From Paragonimus westermani (taxonomy: Eukaryota > Platyhelminthes > Trematoda > Plagiorchiida > Troglotrematidae): a stretch of 64,000 nt of DNA. The stretch covers positions 50,440-114,439 of the forward strand of contig QNGE01000990.1 in NCBI GenBank assembly GCA_008508345.1, given 5' to 3'. The notes under the pieces were generated by a model. It saw nothing but the letters and a program-made list of their open reading frames with translations. It was not told the DNA's origin and did not search any database. The first letter of the stretch is position 1, and every line of letters starts with the position of its first letter. Positions 10,317 to 20,010 of the stretch are shown piece after piece. Position numbers and translations under genes: made by a program.

Positions 10317-13300
10317 GTGAGTTCGAGAATAGCCGGCCTTAGAAATACGGATTCAACTGTTAGGATCACTTAATTTAACAGTTTTACAAATCCAGAACGT
10401 TAAATGTTAAGTCTTAACGCCACATTGGTCTTTCTCCAAGGAACGGTTTTTTGAATAACGTCGATATTGAAGAAGTTGGACGGCTTTGCAACACATACGC
10501 ACTAATTTAAGTGGGTTGCAAGCAAGGAATTAGCATTATGTTGTGCGCTTGGTTATAAACATTCTAACGTTGTGGTGAGTTTCATCGTAAAAAGAACAAC
10601 TAAGATGTCCTGTGATATTTCGTTTCTGTTGTTGACTGGTTTTCATCAAGCGACTATCAAGCAGACGTTAGTCAACAGTGTTGTTCTCTGGTACACAATC
10701 GGAACATACAGAGTATTGGTGGACTAACAGCAAATCAATATTCCATTTAAGTACGGGTAATCTCAACTTGATCTTGTTTGGCGTATCGAGGGAGTACAGC
10801 AGTTTGTCGACAAGAAATGCATAAAACGAGATCTCTGTCATATATTGGGAAACAATGGACACCCTTGAGTCGTGTGAACAGAACAGCCAGAAGGCAAAAT
10901 TGACGATAGGAGCTCATTCTGCGCAATCTCGTCGGTCATAAAAGTCTGACTAGTATGAAAACCAAGTCGGCAAATCCTGAAGAAAATGATTAAAATTAAA
11001 AATTGATTTATAGCTTGGGTGATGTGGGCAGATAATGGGTATCACTGACCATTACATGCGGCGTTTGACAACCAATATTCGGTACACACAGAAGCGGATG
11101 ACAATTAGTGACCAGTTAGTCCCTGACTTATTTAATGACTAGTAAATTGTGAGCAGTCTTCAAAAATGTAAGCAGTGGTGCAGTTCTGACGTTTTGACTT
11201 ATGGTCGATAAAGGTTTTGCCATGGATGAGGCAACGTTTTGTCCTCTTGGAGTGTTATTCACCAACGGGTGGACTACTGCATCTGTCAGTCACTTTGAGA
11301 CACGTCATTTGCTCATTGTCTCACACCTTCCGAGTGGTTCATTGACGAAAATCTTTCCCCAGCTGTAGGAAGTTTGGTGAGGGGAATGACTTGCAGAAGA
11401 GACAAGACTGCCTTTAACTATGTGCAGATACAGTCTAGACGTTTTTGGGAATAGAACAACTTTTACCGATTTATTCGCCTTTTTCCAAGTGACGCAAGTC
11501 ATTTTTCATAAGGCGTCCGGCAAAATATCACATTTGAAAGGAAGTTTGAAATAGACATATTTCAAACACTGCCACCACTGCAATTTCCAGAACAGCGGGA
11601 CTAATCTACTTCTGGATAAAAAGTATGGGTGAATTGTCATCTTGATAAGCTTCTTACAACGCTATTTACTCAACCCGTAGTCTATCTTTGGCGAACACTG
11701 TTGACACTCTGTAGAACAACCTTTAAGCTCACGACCTTTCGTTCGCAGCGCGAGGACTACTAACAAAAGCTGTGGTTTTCTTGTCCATTTTGGCTCACGA
11801 TACACTGAGCGTTCAACAGATCCATCTGAAGAGTGTCTACTCATGATCCTAAAGGAGGGTACATTGTTCTCTCATCCACACTCAAAAGTTATTAGAATAT
11901 TTTGGTGGGCAGAACCAAAATGTCGAACTGTTCTTTCATGTTGTTCCCATTGGGAAACATATCGTCGAAACATTGTTTGCACCGCTTTTGTGTAACTAGA
12001 AGACAATTGTATTCTATGTCAGCCACGAACACCTGAGCAAAAACAAGAAGAAAGCGATTCCCATGAGTACGTCGCTTAGTTTTTTTGAACTCTTACATAG
12101 AAAATGAATGCTCACATTTTCCGCGCGGGCAAAAGTAGACGTGTTAAGTACACGTTATAGATTGGAGGATGTTTGGTGGTGAAGGACATATGTTTCCATA
12201 AACACAATATGTTACTTCACATAACGGCATCATCATCACTAAAGAATTGACATCAATGGAACACATCGTGTTTGTGGTAATATATAAGTTTCCAGTAAAA
12301 TGGATAAGTTCAAAATTGTCTTCCAAGTTGTTCACAACTGGCCTTTGTCTTACAGAATGTATAATGACAGCCAACTATTTTGCTAGCTCATAGTAGGAAA
12401 AATCACGCGTCATAAAAGTACTCAGTTTGTGGGTTTTAAGTAGACTGTATAGTTGTGGGTTTATAACGTATGCTGGATTTAAATTGCAATACTATTGCTA
12501 GAGCTATGCAAAAAAACCATCCGTGAATCACAGCATATCTGTTGTCCTAATAATGTAGTGTCCAACCTAGTGAGTCTTACTTTGCAAAAATCCTCGAAAA
12601 TTTCTTCCATTTTGTTTGCATACCCCTTTACATTGCATAATCAGAAAACCAGTTCTTTTATCTGGCATTTCGTTTTCAGCATCCTAATTCCGTTCAGATG
12701 TTACAAAGCGTTCAGGTGTTCGTCATCACTGGGTAACTCTCAAGTGTGCTGCAACAGCCAGAGGAAACTGGGATATCATTAATGTTGCATATTTTGGCAG
12801 TTGTCAGTTGTCTAGATTTAAGCTCACTGATTACTCATACCTAATGATTGGAAGCAACCACCAAACCGGTTAAGTGTTTCCAGCGAATTTGGATCATTAA
12901 ACACATACTGCTTGCACTGCCTTACTTCGTCGTTTCGGCTTTCATGCTGGTCACATGTAGGCGACTTCCCAGCACATGGAAAAACATATTATCTTGATTT
13001 ATTTTTTTAATTGTTCCATTCAACTTCTCAAACTTTTGTCCGGTTAACAGCAGCAGTGCGACCCTTCCAATATATACTAGGAAGAGCCCATCAGCATCCT
13101 AGCAGAAGTTGCGCGATCCGCTTCTTCCGGAGATAAACTAATCGCCCACTTTCATTTGTCAAGTTTCAAAATTAGTGTTGCCTATCCAGGTTTTCCCACT
13201 GCAAGTGGATCCAACACCGAAACTAGGCTTACTCAAACATTCAGAACAACCGGTGTTTCCGATCATTTTTGTTCACCAGGTGAATCAGCTCTCCAACCCC

Positions 13301-14038
13301 CACGGAGAAAACAGTCAGAATCGTTGTTCTATCCATCGAATATTCTGAACTACCACATTTGTAGCTAATCGCCACAAAATCTTGGTCTGCTAATAAGAGA
13401 AAAACAAGGCGGCTTCATTAAAGTCGAGTGTTCTTCAGTGGGTATTAGTTACAGTTCTCTCGGATGGATGGAAACCAGCCGCCATTCAGTGCAATCCGTG
13501 CTTTAGTGCCTAGTCCATTCAAGGAGCAAGTGTTGACGCTGACATCGTTAAGAACATACCCACGACTGAAGTGAGCCTGATGAAAATGATACAACGGTGA
13601 GAGCTATAAAGGGCGTATTGGAAAGGCAGTCGTTGGGACAACTGAGCAGCAATCTATAGAATATGCACCATTTATTATCAGTGCGTTCGTTGTAAGAGAG
13701 TGGGTTGTATGTGAAGGTGTTTAATCTATCGTTTAGTAGGCATAACCTCATTCAAAGCAGCTCCTCACATGCTCTTTAGGGTGTTTTGTGATGGGTGGAG
13801 AAACCGTGCTATATTGTGACACATCATCGAGAACTTACCTGAAGATTGTTTCACATCTAAAACTTTGCTACTAATTCAGCATATTTTCCGACAGAATAGC
13901 TCTCACCGGAAGGTGGGGGTTGCATTACTACAAATAATCCATATCGATAGTTGTAATACTATACAACTCAGTCAGTGAATCCAATGACTGAGATAGTATA
14001 CGCCTAACAAATATGTCCTCAATATTCCCGCTTTCCAG
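10317..14038. other. Intron between exons A and B, no gene seen
   Basis: This stretch is bounded by donor GTGAGT at 10317 and acceptor 'cccgctttccag' ending at 14038. It contains only short open frames. A 90-base exon-like stretch at 13190-13279 (flanked by 'tatccag' and 'gtgaat') reads well but has phases that do not fit the neighbouring exons. No mobile element was recognised. Confidence 0.5.
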
Positions 14039-14393
14039 TGCCTATGACCCTTATAGACCAGCCATGGAAAGCACAATAATGGTATGTGGTCTTGGAGATC
14101 CTCCAGAATACACAGAACGCAATGCAAAATCCGTGGGTGTACAGCCGTTACCTCGTACTTATCGAATCGATTCCGAGGTAAGTTTGCTCGGAGTTGCAAA
14201 GGAAACCAGCATGCCCGATCTACCGTCAGCATGTCAAGCTGTCTTGGCTGGGCATGGTCGGGGTAACCATCGCCACGTGGGCCTTACAAGAGAAGAGTTG
14301 AATCGTCTCACACAGGTCCGAAAACTAGAGCTCATGGAAGAAATGGAACGTCGAAAAAGAGGCGAAATTGTCATTCGGTTAGCAGACATAAAG
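14039..14393 (+). CDS. Unrecognised tail-anchored protein, penultimate exon
   Basis: The acceptor has a good pyrimidine tract (tattcccgctttccag). The exon starts with one base completing the split codon from 10316, then 118 codons to AAG at 14391-14393, followed by the donor GTAAAG. These are residues 345-462 of the visible protein. The first half has short Pro/Tyr-rich stretches (AYDPYRP, GDPPEYTER). The last 35 residues, from LTREELNRL to RLADIK, are highly charged and probably form an amphipathic helix that leads straight into the membrane exon. A second strong donor, GAG|GTAAGT at 14178, lies inside the exon in the same phase. The family is not recognised. A real coding exon is well supported by frame length, codon pattern and phase agreement on both sides. 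Confidence 0.68.
14178..14183 (+). other. Alternative in-frame 5' splice site
   Basis: GTAAGT directly after GAG (codon 14175-14177) is a near-perfect splice donor inside exon B, in phase 0. The exon's distal donor at 14394 is also phase 0, and so is exon C at 19136. Using the inner site would drop 216 bases (72 codons), including the charged helix, without shifting the frame. Whether it is used cannot be seen from sequence alone. Confidence 0.4.
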
Positions 14394-17125
14394 GTAAAGT
14401 TGGACTATATTACTGACGATTTGTTACTTTCCCGTTCAACTGGTCATTATCAATGGGGACAAAAGACAGTTTAGACCGGTTGAAAACTCTCATGAATGAT
14501 CAAATTTAAACAGGTTTATATGTTGTACTTTTAGTTTGGGAGACACCAGACAGTTTCCCCTGTACTAGTGTTTGCTGAGGATCTGTACAAGCCCTGCCAA
14601 CAGTCACAAAGAAATCCTTGAGATACCACACAAACAAACGTAGCCAATAAGTAACAAATGGCACAGTGCATCGAGGTTTAGAACCCGGTGGTGGCAAGAA
14701 TGTGCAATACTTATGAGCTTTGATAATAACGAAACTGGAGTTTGGTGTTTTCGAAATCGGTTGACTGGGATGTCTACCTGAATGTGAAACCTGTGATAGT
14801 CAATTTGTTCGGAACCAGAAGTTGTTTACAAATTGCCACCGTTCTAGGTCTTAATTCAAGGACAGCCCGGTAATCAGGTTGAATCAGTTGTCGCTGACTG
14901 TATGTTTCATAATCCTACATGAGTTCGGAATAATTGACTTCTGAGTAATTAAGATGCGTGATACATGGTCAAACTCAGTGTTCATCTCGTGCATCCAAAC
15001 AACTAGATAAATTCAAGTGCAAGACCATCCACCGGAAGCGACCTTGTGGTTTAGTGCATAGGTGCCTGGACCACAATCTGATGAACATTCACGGGTCGCA
15101 CTTCCGACTCCTCAGTCGTGCACTGTGCTGATATGATTCGACCAGATCAAAACAGCTATCCATCACTTCACTGGGACTGACTGTCTACATCGCTTCCTAC
15201 TGACACAACATAAATGGTCCACATTGGTTGTTGATGCCTTCTGGACGCCCGTAGAATGAAATGTTATTAAACTCTTTGCATGTTAACTAGGGTTAGACAT
15301 GTAAAAAGCGAAGTTAACCACCGACATCCGTTGGTTCATCTATTCAATACTGAGGGAAAGCAAACACGAGCTGGTCCAGGACTTGAAGTATAGAAATACA
15401 TAAATATATCTATACAGTCATGTGGCAAACACAAATTAAGCCGGTATTTTACTTTATTCATTCTCTTATGGTTCAACAATGGCGTCTAAGTTAGCGTTTG
15501 TTGCACGACTCTTTGGTCATACAGTATGTGCGTCGATACACTTCTTGCCGCATTAGGATTTATAATTAATATTTGTTGCTTTCTCTCACTTCGATAAAAC
15601 TACTGATCGTCCTCTTGGCTTTGCCTGCACAAAGTGTTGCAGTACTCTAAACTAACACGGCAACCCAGTAGAACTCAATAAGGCCACCTGTTTTTGACGT
15701 GATGTGGACGGTAAGAGTGTGGAGTGAGGCGGCAAACACCTGGCAGCTAGTTTAACTTATGTCAGCAAATCATTCAACTTGCCAACTTTGTCTCCAAACA
15801 CATAGGCCTCTCTAACTAAACCATTCTCAAGGTTGCACACTTCTGTTGCCACTTGTGGCCAGTCTAATGTGCCTGACGGAAATTCACACTAAGTAATACC
15901 GAATAGATTTGGATAACCCCTAACCACTTTACACACTGGTGAGTCTTATGGAACAGGCAGTGCACTATGTCAAAACCGAATCTAGATGTTCAGTGTGTTT
16001 ATGTGAACTGAACTGACGTACGGACAGTGTAGGTATCTCCTTGACGGAAGCTGTACCGGTTACTTTTACTTGTGTTCAACACCAGTATCCATACGAACGA
16101 GCCGTTTCTCAATTGCCAAGTATACTAAACAGAGCGAAGGTCGACAATCGGTAAGTGCTATTACAATCCTGTTTAGCAAAGCTGTCATTCTTCAGTCGTT
16201 TTGCCGATGACTATAGTCTTGGACGTGTGGAAACTTTGGTCGACGTACTCAACGAACAGTGATTTAGTTATGACGGCATTCGTTAACGGAATACTGTTGG
16301 TTTCCACGCCGTTAGCGCTTAGGCGATTTAGTCGAATGTTCCAGCGTTATGACAGTTGGTTTCACGATGGCCAGAATCACGTTGGCCTTCGTTTGTTGGG
16401 AAAAGGTGCATAGATTTTTGATTGCATTTCTCATCTGTCAAGTCACGATACCGGTGTTCTCCTCGGTTAGTTGAGCTGCATCTTTTGAAGTTAGACATAT
16501 ACATGTGTGTTCACTATGAATACATAAAATCACGCATTGTGGGACCATATCCTTTGAGAGCATGGTTGCCAGAATTTCAAGTTCTAGGGAATCTGGGAAT
16601 GGTTGTTTAAATTCTTTGATAACTGTGTTTACACTTTCGACTAGTTTGCGGTACAACTTCGAAAATCCGTATCTCGCAACACATGCCTGCTGACTTACTT
16701 CTTTGCAACTCACTCAGTGCGTCTAGTGTGTCAGTAATGCGCTATCAGTGCGTGGGACACTGCAATATCACAAACCCCGGTCTTTAAATAGTACCGCAGT
16801 TATTTTGACCCTATGAGGTTCTGAAAGAACATTGTGTTCCCAGTAACACAGTGAGTGATTCCAGCTAGTCCAGAAACATCTGAGCAAACAGTGAAGTCAT
16901 TTATACTATGGAACATCGGAACATCAGACACTTTCCATATCATCAGACAGCGCGACTCAATGGTCAGTAACATCGAAACACACTCAATCCTAAAGGCTCA
17001 AACTCTTGTGCACGGCGGATACCACCTCGTTTTGTGATTAAATGTTTGCAAACTGTATAACAATGTTAAGGGGCAACCGAAGACCGAAAACAGAAACACG
17101 TGTGTAACCTACCCGGCAACTAGTT
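14394..17125. other. Intron 2, upstream part, nothing seen
   Basis: This is non-coding sequence between exon B and the Penelope-like insertion. The open frames here, such as 16201-16413 plus and 16438-16713 minus, are short and match nothing recognised. No repeat end was identified. Confidence 0.45.
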
Positions 17126-17137
17126 TTATTGACGATA
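17126..17137 (+). repeat. Target-site duplication, left copy
   Basis: TTATTGACGATA is identical to 18609-18620. The flanks also match outside it (AGTT before both, with a two-base difference in T count), as expected for a duplicated intron target. Confidence 0.7.
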
Positions 17138-17218
17138 TTTGAATAAAGAAGAGAGTAGGCTGATATTGCACGATTTATGCCCGGACATATTTCGCTGCAT
17201 CTTTACGAGTGCATACTA
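17138..17218 (+). repeat. Inverted repeat, left arm of Penelope-like element
   Basis: These 81 bases are the reverse complement of 18501-18581, with 75 of 81 matching and no gaps. The arm is an inverted copy of sequence downstream of the nuclease stop codon, so the peptide it appears to encode before 17219 is not part of the ancestral RT. Confidence 0.85.
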
Positions 17219-18421
17219 GATGAATGTATCGAATTCCTGCTTTCTTATATGAGGGTGCATCATCTAGAAGTTGGAATACCCGAAAGCAAATTGGAACAAC
17301 TACTGCTGCTCTATACCAAAAACGTCAGCTTTGTTTTCCAAGACTCGGCCTACAGACAGATTGATGGAATAGCTATGGGTAACCCGCTTGGCCCTATTCT
17401 GGCAGACATTTTGGTAGCAAAACTTGAGCAACAAGTTACAGAACGGTCATCTTCCGTGCAGCTATACAAAAGATACGTCGATGATATTCTTCTCATCGCA
17501 CACAATCAACTGCAAGCACAGAGCTTAATAGATCAGATGAATTCCTTGCACCCAAACATACATTTCAGTATGGAAGGCGAGAATCAAAACAGCCTATCAT
17601 TTCTGGATATATGCATCAGGAGAAATGCAAATGGCTCGATTCAACGAAGCGTCCACCGCAAGAGCACTTGGATAGGTCAGTACCTGCATTCTGAAAGCAT
17701 TGTTCCCCGATCGTACAAACAAATTTTGGTGCGCACTTTGTTTTATCGGGCCAGACGCATCTGAACTGAAGATACTTTTTAAGAAGAGATGGCCCTGGTA
17801 GAGACCACCCTACAACTAAACGGTTACCCTAAACCGTTCATTGCAAGATTTAAACAATCGATCGACATGGGAATTCGACCCGACACAGTGTCCCAAAAGC
17901 CGGTATTTCTTCGTCTTCCCTTCAAGGGTGATGATTTATGCCAACTTATTCACCGTCGTCTGGTTAGTTCTATCGCGAGAACATACAATGCAGCGGTTCC
18001 AGTGATTCTGTTCAGAACATTCCGGATTCTGACACCCTGTGTGAAACAACCGGTACCTGAGTCAGCCAAATCCAACCTTATCTATTAATATCAATGTAGA
18101 TGCGGAGCATCCTACATAGGCAGGACTGTGCGCCAGTTGCGAACCAGGGTCACGGAGCACATCCCGAAGTGGGTCAGGAAACAGATTACGCGAACACATG
18201 ATGTCACAGCCGCGCATAGAAACAAGGAGCCTGCATCGTCCATTGCGCGTCATATCCTAATGACGCAACACCAATGTGACCCCACAACGGCACTTCGCGT
18301 TATCTACTCAACGTCACACAGGCGAACACTGCGCTATGCCGAAGCGATTGCAATCCGAAAGTTCAAACCCGTGTTGTATGTTCAGAAACAACTGTTCGTA
18401 GGGTTGTCGCTACCTTGGTAG
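17219..18421 (+). pseudogene. Penelope-type RT plus GIY-YIG remnant
   Basis: One frame runs from 17219 to the stop at 18419-18421, interrupted by TGA 17762-17764, TAA 17780-17782 and TAA 18086-18088 but by no frameshift. RT blocks in order are YRQIDGIAMGNPLGP (near 17350-17395), the catalytic YKRYVDDILLIA (17464-17499), HPNIHFSMEGE, LSFLDICIRR and YLHSESIVPRSYKQ. After the first two stops come LNGYPKPF and KPVFLRLPFKGD, typical of the region between RT and nuclease. After the third stop is the GIY-YIG domain: CRCGASYIGRTVRQLRTRVTEH, with the Tyr-Ile-Gly triad, the following Arg and the Glu-His. The RT N-terminal fingers are missing, and the peptide before 17219 comes from the inverted repeat. 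The enzyme would reverse-transcribe and integrate Penelope RNA; this copy cannot. Confidence 0.85.
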
Positions 18422-18500
18422 TGACAGTGATTGTGCACTCTGACAATTAGCTTTCTCTGGTATCTTGTTCGCTTTCTCATACTGATATATAAACGGTCTG

Positions 18501-18581
18501 TAGTATGCACTCGTAAAGATGCTGCGAAATTTGTCCGGACATGAATCGTGCAATATCAGCCTACTGTCTTCTTTACTCAAA
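18501..18581 (-). repeat. Inverted repeat, right arm of Penelope-like element
   Basis: This arm pairs with 17138-17218 (six mismatches). It lies 80 bases after the GIY-YIG stop codon, in the 3' untranslated part of the element. A transcript crossing both arms could fold back over a loop of about 1.28 kb. Confidence 0.85.
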
Positions 18582-18608
18582 TTTTTGACGGGAAAAGAAT
18601 GTTTCAAG

Positions 18609-18620
18609 TTATTGACGATA
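18609..18620 (+). repeat. Target-site duplication, right copy
   Basis: This is identical to 17126-17137 and marks the 3' junction of the Penelope-like insertion. Confidence 0.7.
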
Positions 18621-19135
18621 CGCTATGGGTTGACGCTTAACAAAATCTGTGCCTATTCTGTAAACATGCCGATGGACAGTAACGCTGCCTAAGCGCTGCT
18701 TCCACCATAGTTACGCAAAACTGATGTGAGACCACAAATCCGTCTTCAGTGTAGTCGTACTCCTGGCGGCAACTGGGTTACGGTTGGTTGATATTCGATC
18801 GAGAAATCGATAGGCTAGTAAAATACCCATTCATTTTGATGAATTATATGTCTGCAGGTTATTGATCAACTGTTTTACGTGTTGATAGAATAGGTTAGCG
18901 AGCATTCAGCAGGTGCGACCAATTCTCATCAGTTCAATAACCTACTGTTGTTTGCCAAAGTGTCTTATCTGTTCTAAGTCTGACTACGTTTATTTCAATA
19001 AACGATTTAGTTTTCAGTACAACTGGTTTAGTTACACTTATCCGCCTATGTTCTATGGTCGAGTTATGTGAATTTTATTGCAGACCTTTAGAGCATTTGC
19101 ATGAACTAGTCATTTTTTTCACATTTTATTCACAG
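18621..19135. other. Intron 2, downstream part
   Basis: No gene or repeat is seen. The stretch ends in a strong 3' splice site, with a T-rich tract and 'ttttattcacag' just before 19136. Confidence 0.5.
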
Positions 19136-19384
19136 GACTGGATTCGAGCCAATTTCGTTATTGTTTTCGTCCTGCTCATCAATGCCAGTTTAGCGTTTCT
19201 GTTTTTCAATCTACTCACTGGCTCATCTTCCACGGAGCCGGATCATTCGCCCATTCCCAGTCGGCCGCGATTAGGATCCACGAGTACCCCAACTCCGGTG
19301 CAGTTGGCTAAGAAGCTGATCGGAAACGCACTTCGAAAGACCAAATCCGGTGCGAAGCGGAATGATCCTGGCAATTTCAGTTAG
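19136..19384 (+). CDS. Unrecognised tail-anchored protein, terminal exon with membrane segment
   Basis: The exon starts at GAC after 'ttttattcacag' (phase 0, matching the donor at 14394) and ends with TAG at 19382-19384. It gives residues 463-544 of the visible protein. DWIRAN is followed by about 21 hydrophobic residues (FVIVFVLLINASLAFLFFNLL), a clear single membrane segment. A tail of about 55 residues follows, rich in Ser, Thr, Pro and then Lys (LAKKLIGNALRKTKSGAKR). With a long hydrophilic N-terminal part and no signal peptide in view, the protein is probably anchored by its C-terminus, for example in ER or plasma membrane. The membrane segment resembles the C-terminal anchor of junctophilins (LLIN..LAFLF..LLT), but those normally end right after the anchor and have MORN repeats, none of which are visible here, so that is only a weak suggestion. 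Confidence 0.68.
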   Translation, partial: DWIRANFVIVFVLLINASLAFLFFNLLTGSSSTEPDHSPIPSRPRLGSTSTPTPVQLAKKLIGNALRKTKSGAKRNDPGNFS

Positions 19385-19712
19385 GATGTGGTATTTGAGA
19401 GAATTCCACATATCCTTCCCTATTTTGCTGCAGTTTTTAATTTTCCGAACATCAGCTATGCATTTCGAGGAATAATCAACCTAGTTTCTGTTACAATAGC
19501 GTTCGGATAGCATTCTATACCGATCGCTTGATGATGAACCAGCAGCTCACTCGTTCGCACGCCAGAGTGGAACTCCGTGTAAAGTGTACACAAGTTCATT
19601 GAAATGCCTAGAGGTGAATATCTTTCTGCTTGCATTAAATCTGCAGGTCAACTTTGTTTTCTTAGGCACGCCTCTCTTATCCATTCCCCTGACATGTCCT
19701 CACTTTTAGTGT

Positions 19713-19716
<4 letters not shown>

Positions 19717-19748
<32 letters not shown>
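19717..19748 (+). repeat. (AT)16 microsatellite
   Basis: A perfect run of sixteen AT units lies about 330 bases after the gene's stop codon, probably in its 3' untranslated region. Open frames across it on both strands are artefacts giving alternating Tyr-Ile. Confidence 0.95.
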
Positions 19749-19751
<3 letters not shown>

Positions 19752-19934
19752 ATGAGGCTCGGGTATTCCAGTCCAGTTCACCAAACGCACTTGGCCGATC
19801 GTAACAAAAAACCCTATCTGTACTGACACTTTGTGTTCCCGGTTTAATACATAAGTGTTGCTCAAATGAATTATAGGCTAGATAACAGGATGTACGCATT
19901 CAAACTGCTTACCTATTGCAGTTATTTATTTAGG

Positions 19935-20010
19935 TTACCAACCAAACAATCAGCCGACCAACCAACCATACACACAATAAACTAACCAACCGGCCAATCA
20001 TTCGACAACA
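19935..20010 (+). repeat. Degenerate ACCAACCA-rich tract
   Basis: Repeated ACCAACCA/CAACC units with drift make a short low-complexity tract. It includes AATAAA at 19976-19981, the most plausible poly(A) signal seen downstream of the stop codon at 19384, which would give a 3' untranslated region of about 0.6 kb. Use of that signal is unproven. Confidence 0.4.

Larger units (their letters stand above)
17138..18608 (+). mobile_element. Penelope-like element, 5'-truncated, fold-back ends
   Basis: This is a 1.47-kb retroelement in intron 2, in the same orientation as the gene. It is defined by a 12-bp direct repeat, TTATTGACGATA, at 17126-17137 and 18609-18620, read as a target-site duplication. 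Inside, the first 81 bases (17138-17218) are the reverse complement of 18501-18581 with six mismatches. The coding remnant between them holds the end of a Penelope-type reverse transcriptase and a GIY-YIG endonuclease. Complex copies with inverted or direct partial repeats are known for Penelope-like elements. Here the inverted arm is a copy of the 3' untranslated end placed in front of a 5'-truncated body. The last 27 bases (18582-18608) are not repeated in the 5' arm. Confidence 0.82.

Noticed and set aside
13190..13279. 90-base exon-like segment with 'tatccag' before and 'gtgaat' after
   Set aside because: Its start and end phases (1/1) do not fit exon A (ending in phase 2) or exon B (starting in phase 2), and the frame that would fit contains a stop. 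It was left out of the gene model.
17177..17218. N-terminal peptide (starting MPGHISLHLYE) as part of the Penelope RT
   Set aside because: These bases belong to the inverted repeat arm, a reversed copy of 3' untranslated sequence, not to ancestral coding sequence.
19604..19899. Open frames on both strands crossing the (AT) run
   Set aside because: Their length comes from the microsatellite, which has no stops in some frames; the Tyr-Ile repeats are not a real protein.
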